Assembly: GCA_023416745.1 (NCBI GenBank)
Contig: JAEZHF010000047.1
Span: 1 to 44,820 of the forward strand
Direction of reading: 5' to 3'
Length of the DNA: 44,820 nucleotides
From: Bacillota bacterium
GTDB taxonomy: Bacteria > Bacillota > Clostridia > Christensenellales > SZUA-584
This document shows, piece by piece, positions 1 to 7,903 of this stretch. Position numbers and translations under genes: made by a program. How positions within the stretch are numbered: the first letter of the stretch is position 1; each line of letters starts with the position of its first letter. Below the pieces are notes generated by a model. That model saw only the letters and a list, made by a program, of their open reading frames with translations, made no database searches and was not told where the DNA came from.

Positions 1-5
1 ACGGT

Positions 6-44
6 GGCGGTGACGCATAGTATATAGCGTCACCGCCGTTTTTT
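6..44 (+). terminator. Intrinsic terminator of an upstream gene
   Basis: An 11-bp perfect stem (6-16 with 27-37) with a 10-nt loop is followed by a run of six T. It ends a transcript whose gene lies left of the window. Confidence 0.85.
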
Positions 45-128
45 GGGTCGCGATTCAGCCGACACTGCGGCTGTAGTAGCGTCCGGACAGGCGGGTCGAA
101 ATGCGGTGAACAAAGGGAGGTTTGATAG

Positions 129-332
129 ATGGAAAACAAACAGAACAGATGGAAAAGCAAGGTTTTGTGGGCCGCGATCGCCGCACAGGTGGTGGCGATA
201 CTGGCCTTTACCGGTGCGCTTCAAGCGATCGGCGTCACTGAAGACTGGGTGAACACCCTCGTCGGCAGCGTGCTGCAGCTTTTGGTGCTGTTCGGTGTAA
301 TCAATAACCCCACCGATTCGGGAAATCTGTAA
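129..332 (+). CDS. Small phage-type holin (phi LC3-like)
   Basis: A 67-residue protein with a basic N-terminus (KQNRWKSK), then two hydrophobic helices (about residues 12-32 and 40-58), ending in NNPTDSGNL. That tail resembles the 'DPTTKGLSDS' ending of phi LC3-family holins, which are only slightly longer. Holins form membrane lesions that release a cell-wall hydrolase. The start follows a good RBS (AAAGGGAGG, 112-120). The gene sits alone between two terminators, with no endolysin or other phage gene visible on its right. It may be the last gene of a prophage lysis module left of the window, or a domesticated holin. The family call rests on size, topology and the C-terminal motif. Confidence 0.6.
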   Translation: MENKQNRWKSKVLWAAIAAQVVAILAFTGALQAIGVTEDWVNTLVGSVLQLLVLFGVINNPTDSGNL

Positions 333-348
333 CGGCGGCAGAACAGAA

Positions 349-376
349 AGCGCTCTCGAAATAGGGCGCTTTTTTT
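349..376 (+). terminator. Intrinsic terminator after the holin gene
   Basis: Stem 349-355 pairs with 364-370 (one wobble or mismatch), 8-nt loop, then six T. It separates the holin transcript from the germination operon. Confidence 0.8.
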
Positions 377-487
377 GTCCTGTCCGGTGTATGTGCGTTA
401 CGCTTGAGTTACCGAACCAATGTCTGCCGCATATTTGCGCTGTCATTTAAGGATAATAACTTCAAGCTACAAAAAAGGCGGTTTTGC

Positions 488-2041
488 ATGTATCGGGCAT
501 CCTCTTCCAGAAAGCAGCGCAGGCAGCGCATCATAGATGAGCAGGTGAGTGGGATGAGCGCGTCGCTGGACGACCTGTCGCTCTCGGGATCTCTGGAGGA
601 CAATTTGGCGCTGATGCAGCAGCTGTTCGCCAATGTGGACACCGTACAGGTCAGGCGGCTGGAAAATGAAAAAGACTCCAGTCAGAAATTCGCTCTTTTT
701 TTCAGCTCAGGCGTGGTAGACAGATCATTCATCAGCGAATATGTCGTTCTGCCGCTGCTGACGCACAGTATTAGCGAACCGGGGTGTACGTTGGCCGACT
801 GCCTGTCGTCGCAGGTGCTGGGTGCGTGCGATACTGAGCTCACAGGCAGCGTCAAGGCGGTTGTGGAAGCTGTCAGCTACGGCGACACGGTGCTTTTTGC
901 GGATGGAGCAGCGCAAGCAATTGTAATCAATACAAAAAAATTTGAAACGCGTGCCGTGGCCGAGCCGGACAGTGAGCGGAGCTTGACCGGCCCCAGGGAA
1001 GGCTTCACAGAATCGCTGATAACCAATTTGTCGCTGCTGAGGCGCAAGGTGCGCACCAATGAGCTGAAGATGAAAACGCGAGTTTTCGGACAGCGGACAC
1101 AGACAAAAGCTTGCGTCTGCTACATGGAAGGCCTGGTGAACAAAGCGATTTTGAAGGAACTGGAGCGGCGGCTTGACAGCATTGATATGGATGGCGTGCT
1201 CGACACTAATTATCTGGCGGAGATGATGGTGGATACGAAGCTTCCGCTGTTCCGCACCACGGGGTATACGGAGCGTCCGGATACGGTGATCGGTAAGCTG
1301 CTGGAGGGCCGCATCGCCGTGCTGGTGGACGGGTCGCCGGTGGCGCTGACGCTGCCACATCTGTTTATCGAGTACTTTCAGAGCAGTGAAGACTACTATA
1401 TGAACCACTTTTATTCGTCCTTCTCGAGGCTGCTGCGCATATTCGGGTTAATATTAACGCTGGTGGTTCCGGGCTTATATATCGCGGTTGTTGCCTTTCA
1501 CCATGAGATGCTGCCCACGCAGCTGCTGATCAACATCGCGGCGGAACGGGCGAGCGTGCCGCTGCCAGCGTCGCTGGAGGCTTTTTTAATGCTGATTGTG
1601 TTTGACCTGCTGCGCGAGACGGGTGTCAGAATGCCGGGTAATGTGGGTCAGGCGCTCAGCATTGTTGGAGCGCTGGTCATTGGACAGGCGGCGGTGGAAG
1701 CGAAAATGGTGGCGGCGCCAATGATCATCGTGGTGGCGCTCACGGGCATCTGCAACCTGCTGGTGCCCAAGATTGGCGCCCCGACGATCTACATACGCTT
1801 GATTCTGCTGCTGCTGGCATCCGTGCTGGGGTTTTACGGTCTGGTGCTGGGCGCATCGGCGTTGCTGATACACATCATTAACCTGCGTTCGTTTGGCATT
1901 TCGGTGCTGACGCTGACAGGCGATCTGAGCAAACAGGAGACAAAAGATACTTGGGTACGAAACCCCTGGCCGACGATGTGGCTGCGTCCGCGCATCGCGG
2001 CGGATCGCGTTCGCATAAAGGGCGGAGATAAACAGCCATGA
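488..2041 (+). CDS. gerA: Spore germination receptor subunit A (GerA/GerKA family)
   Basis: A 517-residue A subunit of a spore germinant receptor, which acts in the inner spore membrane and senses small-molecule germinants. The N-terminal ~310 residues are hydrophilic. The family-typical DYY motif (FQSSEDYY, around residue 301) precedes the membrane half, which holds about four or five hydrophobic segments up to residue ~475. I chose the ATG at 488 because it follows AAAAAAGGCGG; the frame stays open upstream to 404, but that stretch has no RBS and does not look coding. Length fits the family. The stop overlaps the start of gerC (ATGA), so translation is probably coupled. The germinant cannot be predicted from sequence. 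Confidence 0.93.
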   Translation: MYRASSSRKQRRQRIIDEQVSGMSASLDDLSLSGSLEDNLALMQQLFANVDTVQVRRLENEKDSSQKFALFFSSGVVDRSFISEYVVLPLLTHSISEPGCTLADCLSSQVLGACDTELTGSVKAVVEAVSYGDTVLFADGAAQAIVINTKKFETRAVAEPDSERSLTGPREGFTESLITNLSLLRRKVRTNELKMKTRVFGQRTQTKACVCYMEGLVNKAILKELERRLDSIDMDGVLDTNYLAEMMVDTKLPLFRTTGYTERPDTVIGKLLEGRIAVLVDGSPVALTLPHLFIEYFQSSEDYYMNHFYSSFSRLLRIFGLILTLVVPGLYIAVVAFHHEMLPTQLLINIAAERASVPLPASLEAFLMLIVFDLLRETGVRMPGNVGQALSIVGALVIGQAAVEAKMVAAPMIIVVALTGICNLLVPKIGAPTIYIRLILLLLASVLGFYGLVLGASALLIHIINLRSFGISVLTLTGDLSKQETKDTWVRNPWPTMWLRPRIAADRVRIKGGDKQP

Positions 2042-3183
2042 GAAAGTTAGCGGCATGCCTGCTGATGATCGTGCTCGTGAGTGCGCTGCTGGGAGGCTGC
2101 TGGAATTATCGGAGCCACAGTGATGTGTCCATCACTTCCGGCATAGCGGTGGACCGTGACCCGGAATCAGGCCTTTACCATTTGAGCTTTGAGATTGTTG
2201 ACCTGACCGGCCCTGTAATGAAGGAAGGAATCATATCTAGGCTTATCGAGTCGGACGGCAGGACATTGTTTGACGCTGTACGTAACGTCAAGAAAAGGAT
2301 TGTCAACAAGGTGTTCTTCGGCCATATGGAACTGGTGGTATTCAGCGATGAATTGTTGCGAAATGCGGATATCAGCAGCCTCATTGATTTCTTTCTGCGG
2401 GACGCGGAATGCCGTGAGACGATGTGCGTCGCCGTGTCGAAGGAACCAAAGGCCAAAGACCTTCTGGTGATCCAGGGGATCGGTGAACCCATGGTGGCTT
2501 ATGAGATTCGCAGCATCATCGAAGAGGATCATAATGTTACGGGGTCCACAACGTTTATCGAGTTGTATGAGGTATATAATACGCTTAAAGGTCAGGGTAA
2601 AGAGCTGGTGCTGCCAGCATTTAGCAATACGGTGAATGACGGTGAGCCAGCCAGTGAAGCCAACGGCATTGCGGTGTTTAAGGGCGAGCGGCTGGCGGGC
2701 TATCTGACTCCGGAGGAGTCGAAGTATTTTCTGTTTGTGGTAAACCAGCTGAAAGGCGGTGTTATCACCTGTTCCTCTAAAGGCCGCGGCGAGCCGGAGG
2801 ATATCACGCTGGAGATATCGGACAACCAGACGAAGCTGTCTTTTGACAACGACGGCGGGCAGATTACAATCAACGTGGAGACGGAGACGGATACTTATCT
2901 CAATGAAAGCGACCAGCCGATGGACGCGCTGGACCCGGCCGCCATACAGGCGGTAGAGCTCATCGCCGCACAAAAGGTGATGCAAGGCATCTGTGATGTG
3001 ATAATCCGGGTGCGGACGGATTACAATTCGGATATATTCGGATTCGGCAATCTGATTTACAGGCAGAAGCCCAAACTGTGGGAGACGATGGCTGACAGGT
3101 GGGATCAAATATTCCCGGAATTGGCGGTCAACGTGAAGTGTAAGGTCAACATCGTCAATACCGCATCACTCAAGACATCATAA
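2038..3183 (+). CDS. gerC: Germinant receptor lipoprotein subunit C (Ger(x)C family)
   Basis: A 381-residue lipoprotein C subunit. The signal peptide ends in the lipobox LLGGC, with the lipidated Cys at residue 21, followed by WNYRS, close to the 'CWDxxE' start of many GerC proteins. The remaining ~360 residues are soluble alpha/beta sequence. In Bacillus such proteins are lipidated and needed for receptor function. The gene overlaps gerA by 4 nt and is followed 13 nt later by the small membrane subunit. The order A-C-small-B differs from the A-B-C of B. subtilis but is common in Clostridia. Confidence 0.92.
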   Translation: MRKLAACLLMIVLVSALLGGCWNYRSHSDVSITSGIAVDRDPESGLYHLSFEIVDLTGPVMKEGIISRLIESDGRTLFDAVRNVKKRIVNKVFFGHMELVVFSDELLRNADISSLIDFFLRDAECRETMCVAVSKEPKAKDLLVIQGIGEPMVAYEIRSIIEEDHNVTGSTTFIELYEVYNTLKGQGKELVLPAFSNTVNDGEPASEANGIAVFKGERLAGYLTPEESKYFLFVVNQLKGGVITCSSKGRGEPEDITLEISDNQTKLSFDNDGGQITINVETETDTYLNESDQPMDALDPAAIQAVELIAAQKVMQGICDVIIRVRTDYNSDIFGFGNLIYRQKPKLWETMADRWDQIFPELAVNVKCKVNIVNTASLKTS

Positions 3184-3196
3184 AAGGCGGGAAGCT

Positions 3197-3412
3197 ATGC
3201 TGACGGCAATCGTACTCATATTATTCGGCCTGACGGCTGCGTTTGACTGGCTGCCGGGCATCAAAACCAAGCCGGTCAGGGAATCGGTGATTTATGGTTT
3301 AATGATGACAGCTGCACTGGTGATACTGTTTTTAAACACCGTTGGCGTGGACGTGAATGGGCCGTCCGAAGCGATACGCAGCGTGGTGGAAGCCATTTTC
3401 CCGGTAAAATAA
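3197..3412 (+). CDS. Two-helix small germinant-receptor subunit (D-type), putative
   Basis: A 71-residue protein with two hydrophobic helices (about residues 1-18 and 32-50) joined by a charged loop (PGIKTKPVRES), ending in a short amphipathic tail. It lies between gerC (13-nt gap) and gerB (15-nt gap), with an RBS (AAAAGGCGGG). Some Bacillus germination operons carry a small two-helix 'D' protein that modulates receptor response. Position, size and topology match that class; I see no catalytic motif. The functional assignment is inferred from context. Confidence 0.72.
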   Translation: MLTAIVLILFGLTAAFDWLPGIKTKPVRESVIYGLMMTAALVILFLNTVGVDVNGPSEAIRSVVEAIFPVK

Positions 3413-3427
3413 GCAAGGGGGCATCAT

Positions 3428-4537
3428 GTGGGAAAGGAATTGATATCGAAAAAACAGGCGGGCAGCATTATCATGATGTTTATTTTTGGCAGCAGTGTCG
3501 TAATGGGTGTGAACTCGCAGGCTCAGCAGGACTCATGGCTGTCGCTGATTCTGGGCGCGGTGGCCACTATCCCGATACTGCTGGTGTATGCACGAATCAT
3601 TCGGCTCAACCCGGGTAAGGATATATTCGAGATACTCGAGATGCTGATGGGCAAGGTGGCGGGCAAAGCGGTGGTGCTGCTGATGAGCTGGTATGCACTT
3701 CATCTGGCGGCGCTGGTGCTGCGAAATTTTTCTGAATTTATACAGGTATCAGCAATGCCCGAAACGCCTCAACTCCCCATTATGATCGGGATGATGCTGG
3801 TGACCGCGTATATGGCGAGGAGCGGAATCGAAGCCTTGGGGCGATGGACACTGGCCACTATCCCCATTATTATGTTCGTGGTGCTGATGACGGTGCTGCT
3901 GTCGCTGAACAAAATGCACTTTGTACACATCCAGCCGGTGGCAGATCATTCATTCGGGCAAATCGCGTCTGCATCGTTTACGCTGTTCACCTTCCCTTTT
4001 GCGGAAACGGTGCTGCTGCTGGGCGTGGCCGGCGCGATAAAAAAGCAAGACAGCCCTTACAGGCTTTACGTGGGCGCTTGTCTGCTGGGTGCGCTGGTGC
4101 TGCTGGTTGTGCTAATACGCAACATTGAACTGCTGGGCGCGCCCATGATGGGTGCGGAATATTTTCCGTCCTACATAGCAGCGCGTGTCATCGATGTGGG
4201 GGATTTTCTGTCCCGCATCGAGATCACCATTGGCATGAACTTTATTCTGGCGGGCATCGTGAAGATATCGCTGTGTTTCTTGACGGCTACCAAAGGCGTG
4301 GCGCGGTTGTTTGGCGTGGACGATTATCGCAGGTTGGTGATGCCGGTGGGGCTGCTGACGGTCGCCCTTTGTACAATCATTTATGACGGCACGATGGAGA
4401 TGTTCGCTTTCTTGCCTATTTACCAGTATTACGCGCTGCCGTTTCAGGTGGCAATACCGCTTCTGGTATGGATACTCGCCGAGCTGAGAGCAAAAAGGCA
4501 GAAGAAGCAAGCGCAGGCTGCTGCATCCGGTGCGTAA
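3428..4537 (+). CDS. gerB: Spore germination permease subunit B (GerAB/GerKB family)
   Basis: A 369-residue polytopic membrane protein of the endospore germination permease family, related to APC-superfamily transporters. About ten hydrophobic segments span residues 12-355. The opening KKQAGSIIMMFIFGSSVVMG matches the conserved first helix of GerB proteins. In characterised receptors the B subunit carries the germinant-binding site. The start is a GTG at 3428, 6 nt after an AAGGGGG RBS; the ATG two bases upstream is out of frame. It is the last gene of the operon. No strong terminator was found in the 216 bases after it. Confidence 0.93.
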   Translation: MGKELISKKQAGSIIMMFIFGSSVVMGVNSQAQQDSWLSLILGAVATIPILLVYARIIRLNPGKDIFEILEMLMGKVAGKAVVLLMSWYALHLAALVLRNFSEFIQVSAMPETPQLPIMIGMMLVTAYMARSGIEALGRWTLATIPIIMFVVLMTVLLSLNKMHFVHIQPVADHSFGQIASASFTLFTFPFAETVLLLGVAGAIKKQDSPYRLYVGACLLGALVLLVVLIRNIELLGAPMMGAEYFPSYIAARVIDVGDFLSRIEITIGMNFILAGIVKISLCFLTATKGVARLFGVDDYRRLVMPVGLLTVALCTIIYDGTMEMFAFLPIYQYYALPFQVAIPLLVWILAELRAKRQKKQAQAAASGA

Positions 4538-4644
4538 GCGTCGGCAGAAGCGAGAGACACTGCGTTACCTCAATAGCCTTTTCTTAAGATGAGGGATACC
4601 GCAATACGGAAATGCGCCGACTGTCTAATAGCGGCATATTTTTG

Positions 4645-4660
4645 TGTTAACATGCTAACA
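4645..4660. promoter_or_regulatory. 16-bp near-palindrome upstream of the MFS promoter
   Basis: TGTTAACATGCTAACA is palindromic except for one base pair. It lies 8 bp upstream of the -35 box of the transporter promoter, where an activator or repressor could bind. No regulator is assigned. Confidence 0.4.
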
Positions 4661-4668
4661 GAATTTCA

Positions 4669-4698
4669 TTGACATAACGGCGGTTCTCATGGCATAAT
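4669..4698 (+). promoter_or_regulatory. Sigma-A-type promoter of the MFS gene
   Basis: A perfect -35 TTGACA (4669-4674), an 18-bp spacer and -10 CATAAT (4693-4698). The transcript would start about 4705, giving a 50-nt leader. Confidence 0.75.
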
Positions 4699-4753
4699 CG
4701 GCGTAATATCGTTCTTTTATTCGAAAATATTATAAAAAAGGCAGGACAGCAGA

Positions 4754-5971
4754 ATGGAATCAAAGGCAACGACCTACAACCGCTGGATTCCGGTATTGGC
4801 CGGCATTGCGATACAGCTTTGTCTCGGCACGGCGTATATCTGGGGGGTGTTTCAGCCCAAGGTTGTGGAACTGGGATGGGCACAGACGGACGCGGCGCTC
4901 ACGTATTCGCTGCTGCTGGGCATACTGACATTCGGCAGCATGATCGGCGGCAAGATACAAGACAAGCTCTCTCCCAAGCCGGTGCTTATCATCGGTGGTG
5001 TGATACTGGCGATAGGCTTCTTCTTTGCCAGCTTTGCAACGCCTGAGACGCCCTGGCTGCTATGGCTTACATATGGCGTGGCGGGCGGCTTTGGCATGGG
5101 CATGACGTATACGACGACCATCGCGGTTTGCCAGAAATGGTTCCCTGACAAACGGGGGCTGATCACCGGCATTATCGTATCGGCACTGGGCTTTGGCGGG
5201 CTTGTGTTTACGCCGGTTGCCAACGCCCTGATCAACAGCGTGGGCGTGTTGGCTACATTCAAATGGTTTTCGCTGATTTTCCTTGCAGTAACAGTGATTT
5301 GCGGACTGATCATTAAAAACCCGCCGCAGGGGTTCGCTCCGGCAGGGTGGACGCCGCCCGCGAAAAAAGAGGGCGCACCGCATGTACAGGATATCTCTCC
5401 CAGTCAGGCACTTAAGACGCCGCAGTATTATATGGTTACACTGGCGATGTTGCTGGCCTGCACTGCGGGTCTGATGGTCATACCTTTTGCCAAGACGCTG
5501 GGACTGGACCAGGGGCTTGCGCCCGAAGTGGCGGTGGTGGGCGTGATGCTCATTACGGGCTTCAACTCTGCGGGTCGGCTGTTCTGGGGTTGGGTGTCCG
5601 ATAGGCTGGGACGAAAAAAGACGCTGATACTGCTGATGATTATTGCCGCGGTGGCGATACCCTTCGCGGCGATTGCGCCCGGATATCTGGTATTCGTGCT
5701 CATCGCGGTGGTGGGCTTCTCTTACGGTGGTTTCCTTGGCACGTTCCCGGCGCTTACAGCGGATTACTTCGGGATCAAGAACATGGGTGTGAACTATGGC
5801 ATGGTGCTGCTGGGCTTCGGCGTGGGTGCGGTGGCGTCGTCATACATCGCGGCATATTTCAAGGAACTGTCGGGCGGCTTTCTGGTGCCGTTCATCATCG
5901 CTTCCGGCGCAGCGATTGTGGCTGCGGTGATTACCGCTTTCTTAAAACCGCCAAAGAAGCATGACGCATAA
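4754..5971 (+). CDS. MFS transporter, oxalate/formate antiporter (OFA) family
   Basis: A 405-residue twelve-helix carrier. It opens with NRWIPVLAGIAIQLCLGTAY, typical of the OFA family (OxlT and relatives), and has the cytoplasmic-loop motif DRLGRKKT in the second half, as in MFS proteins generally. Family members exchange or import small carboxylates such as oxalate, formate or lactate; the substrate here cannot be read from sequence. A central hydrophilic loop (about residues 190-220, PPAKKEGAPHVQD) separates the two six-helix halves. The gene is monocistronic: a clear promoter lies upstream and a strong terminator 24 nt downstream. The ATG at 4754 follows a modest RBS (AAAAGGCAGG). Confidence 0.88.
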   Translation: MESKATTYNRWIPVLAGIAIQLCLGTAYIWGVFQPKVVELGWAQTDAALTYSLLLGILTFGSMIGGKIQDKLSPKPVLIIGGVILAIGFFFASFATPETPWLLWLTYGVAGGFGMGMTYTTTIAVCQKWFPDKRGLITGIIVSALGFGGLVFTPVANALINSVGVLATFKWFSLIFLAVTVICGLIIKNPPQGFAPAGWTPPAKKEGAPHVQDISPSQALKTPQYYMVTLAMLLACTAGLMVIPFAKTLGLDQGLAPEVAVVGVMLITGFNSAGRLFWGWVSDRLGRKKTLILLMIIAAVAIPFAAIAPGYLVFVLIAVVGFSYGGFLGTFPALTADYFGIKNMGVNYGMVLLGFGVGAVASSYIAAYFKELSGGFLVPFIIASGAAIVAAVITAFLKPPKKHDA

Positions 5972-5994
5972 CAGGTACGAAGCATAAATAGAAT

Positions 5995-6028
5995 AAAAAT
6001 CCCACAGCCGCAATGCTGTGGGATTTTT
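5995..6028. terminator. Strong bidirectional terminator
   Basis: A perfect 14-bp stem (5995-6008 with 6015-6028), loop CGCAAT, with A5/T5 flanks built into the stem, so it can work on either strand. It ends the MFS transcript. Confidence 0.9.
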
Positions 6029-6168
6029 ATGCCAGTTCGTTTAAAAAAACCAGTATTGAATGATTTATTGAGATATACGGAGATAATAAGGAAATGGACA
6101 ACAATAATTGATTCAGATTCGACTTTTCAGGGCTTGAAAAATGAATAGTATGCTGTTAAAGTATAAAT

Positions 6169-6495
6169 ACACTCCAGGGAATACCAAGGAGAGTGTTACC
6201 GACCAGGCGGACGGCAACCGCATCTAAAGTGCGGAATGCAAACGCGACCGACAGTAGCGAGGGGAAATGCTTCAGGCGAAACGCTTGACGCAGGACCGAC
6301 GGCGAAGGAGGCGCAGGCTGGGCAGTCAGGTTAGGGGCTTGAAGAGAAGCCGGGATGAAGGCGATGGCCAACACCATAGGTGGATCAAAAGCTTCAGGAC
6401 TAGGTTGCAGAGCTTAAGAGTTTGTAAAAGAATGGCCGCAAGGTGTAACGCTTTAACAAGGGTTCGCTGGAGTTTCTTTATCTGCATTTATCTTC
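6169..6495 (+). ncRNA. Probable free-standing structured RNA, class unidentified
   Basis: This GC-rich block in an AT-rich intergenic region has no credible reading frame but nests pairings. ACTCCAG (6171-6177) pairs perfectly with CTGGAGT (6467-6473). GAGTGTTAC (6191-6199) pairs along all 9 positions (two G-U) with GTAACGCTT (6445-6453). Enclosed hairpins include 6218-6222/6230-6234, 6272-6278/6282-6288 (loop AAA), 6336-6340/6347-6351, 6372-6375/6379-6382 and 6389-6393/6412-6416. Two closing helices some 250-300 nt apart bracket a multi-hairpin core, and an intrinsic terminator follows at once. A -10-like TATAAAT (6162-6168) would start transcription at the first helix; no good -35 is seen. 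It lacks the signatures I know for tmRNA, RNase P, SRP RNA and 6S RNA. Size and setting would suit a class such as the Clostridia raiA RNA, but I could not verify that. Confidence 0.7.
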
Positions 6496-6514
6496 AGGCG
6501 CAAAAGCGCCTTTT
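6496..6514 (+). terminator. Intrinsic terminator of the structured RNA
   Basis: AGGCGC (6496-6501), loop AAAA, GCGCCT (6506-6511), followed by TTT and ATTGTT. It lies 22 nt after the closing helix of the RNA and 175 nt before the next gene, so the RNA probably ends here. Confidence 0.8.
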
Positions 6515-6688
6515 ATTGTTGAGGAAGGTTGCAAGACAGCAATAAAGTGTTGATTTTGCTTAATAAGAAAATATTGTATTTCCCGTGCTAATATGATAGC
6601 ATGATCATATTCAGTTGAATAAGAGACCTGGAACAATAAATATTTACACCACTTATTCGCACCACTATTTACAAAGGCAGGGATCTTT

Positions 6689-7393
6689 ATGTCTGACGTT
6701 CGTATACTGATTGTTGACGACAACAGGGATTTTGCTTATTTGCTGGAGTTGTCGCTGACAACTGTCGACGGATGCAGCGTCGTGGGTATTGCCGCAGACG
6801 GACGCAGTGCATTGGATGCCGTTTGGCGTCTGAAGCCCGATGTTATGCTGCTGGACATGGCACTGCCCGAGACAGACGGATTCGAAATACTCAAAGCCAT
6901 CGGTAAAATGACGCACATCCCGCTGGTGATCGTGATGTCGGCTATCAGGAGCCGGGAGATAAGCGAGGAGGCCATGGCTCTGGGAGCCACCCATTACTTC
7001 ATCAAACCCATCGACATTGGCGCGCTCACGAGCATCATCCGCGATGCCTTTGGCGGCAGGCTGGGCGCTGCGGAGAAAGCCTCAAAACTACTTCATACAC
7101 TCAAAATACCGCCCAGTATCCGGGGATTCAAATTTCTCAAAGACATCATTGTTAAAACGTTAAGTGGCGGCGCGCCGGATTTCAGCGTGATCGTCAGGCG
7201 ATATGCAACTGAAAACGGCTCGGAGACGGAGGCAGTCAGGCGTGCGATGCGCTATGCAATCCGCGTGGCGTGGGACAGGGACGCAGGCAGCCCGGACAGC
7301 TTTTTCTGGCAGTGGAAGAAGTATGGTAACACGGCGCCGGATGCTGAAGTCTTCGTGCAGGAGGCAATACGCCGCATATCTGCGGGAGGATGA
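6689..7393 (+). CDS. Divergent Spo0A-family response regulator
   Basis: A 234-residue regulator. The receiver domain (residues 1-~120) has the acidic pair in ILIVDDNRDF, the phospho-acceptor Asp56 (MLLDMALPETDG) and the KP pair (FIKPID). The C-terminus aligns with the sporulation-specific Spo0A output domain: LLHTLKIPPSIRGFKFLKD corresponds to Spo0A 'LLHEIGVPAHIKGYQYLR', and AVRRAMRYAIRVAW to 'RVERAIRHAIEVAW'. Both segments are recognisable but far from the near-invariant Spo0A consensus, so this is more likely a paralogue than the master regulator. From memory of the Spo0A-DNA structure, Ser210 and Glu213 of the recognition helix become Glu and Arg here, suggesting altered binding sites. No kinase is adjacent. 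Confidence 0.82.
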   Translation: MSDVRILIVDDNRDFAYLLELSLTTVDGCSVVGIAADGRSALDAVWRLKPDVMLLDMALPETDGFEILKAIGKMTHIPLVIVMSAIRSREISEEAMALGATHYFIKPIDIGALTSIIRDAFGGRLGAAEKASKLLHTLKIPPSIRGFKFLKDIIVKTLSGGAPDFSVIVRRYATENGSETEAVRRAMRYAIRVAWDRDAGSPDSFFWQWKKYGNTAPDAEVFVQEAIRRISAGG

Positions 7394-7903
7394 CAATGAA
7401 ACCGAAATGACAACGGTCTGACAATCGGGCCGTTATTGTTTGCTCTGGAACAAAGCGTGAGAGTGGTTGGGTTCAGATGCGCAGCAGTGGCTGGAGTCCG
7501 GACTGCTGGGACAGGAGCGCGAGCGTGTCTGTCTCAACACGGCATTTAAAGCGTCTTCGGACACCGGCTGACTGGGGAGCATTTTTGGGTTTTCCTGTAG
7601 GGCAGTATGGATATGTAAATCTATGGGCGAACAGGGAGGATGGACAATTGACGCGTAGAACAGGGGTGAGCCTCGCACAAATGGTTGGCGGCCTTTTTGT
7701 GTAGATGGCGTTTGGTGGCGGGAGGGAATTGTTCGCGGAGGATGCGAAACAGGCATAATATTAAAATTGTGCATCAAAAACATAGGCTTATATTGACCAA
7801 TAATTGTAATCCTTTAATGGAATTATCATAATCTGTTGACGGTGCATACAAATGGAATATGATGTTCTTGGATGGAAAGAACATGCTGTTTGTGAGGTGT
7901 TGT
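7394..7903. other. Intergenic region, possible gene fossil
   Basis: 510 bases without a convincing gene. A weak hairpin with a bulged stem (AACGG 7412-7416 with CCGTT 7430-7434, then ATTGTTT) may end the regulator transcript. One frame around 7470-7570 reads protein-like (DAQQWLESGLLGQERERV) before a stop, which may be a remnant of a lost gene; I could not identify it. AT-rich sequence from 7750 to 7870 probably carries the promoter of the next gene. Confidence 0.4.

Noticed and set aside
1..380. Prophage in the window
   Set aside because: Only one holin-like gene is visible; no integrase, terminase, structural gene or att repeat was seen.
2167..3108. 313-codon minus-strand frame
   Set aside because: Antisense shadow of gerC with no RBS.
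6156..6377. 73-codon minus-strand frame inside the structured RNA
   Set aside because: No RBS; the strand and base pairing favour a plus-strand RNA.
6160..6515. tmRNA, RNase P RNA, SRP RNA or a known riboswitch
   Set aside because: The signature segments I know for these (tRNA-like end, GAGGAAAGTC core, SRP tetraloop domain, c-di-GMP and cobalamin cores) are not present.
7477..7704. 75-codon frame after the Spo0A-like gene
   Set aside because: No RBS, Trp/Arg/Ser-rich random-like composition; a different frame in the same place looks more protein-like.
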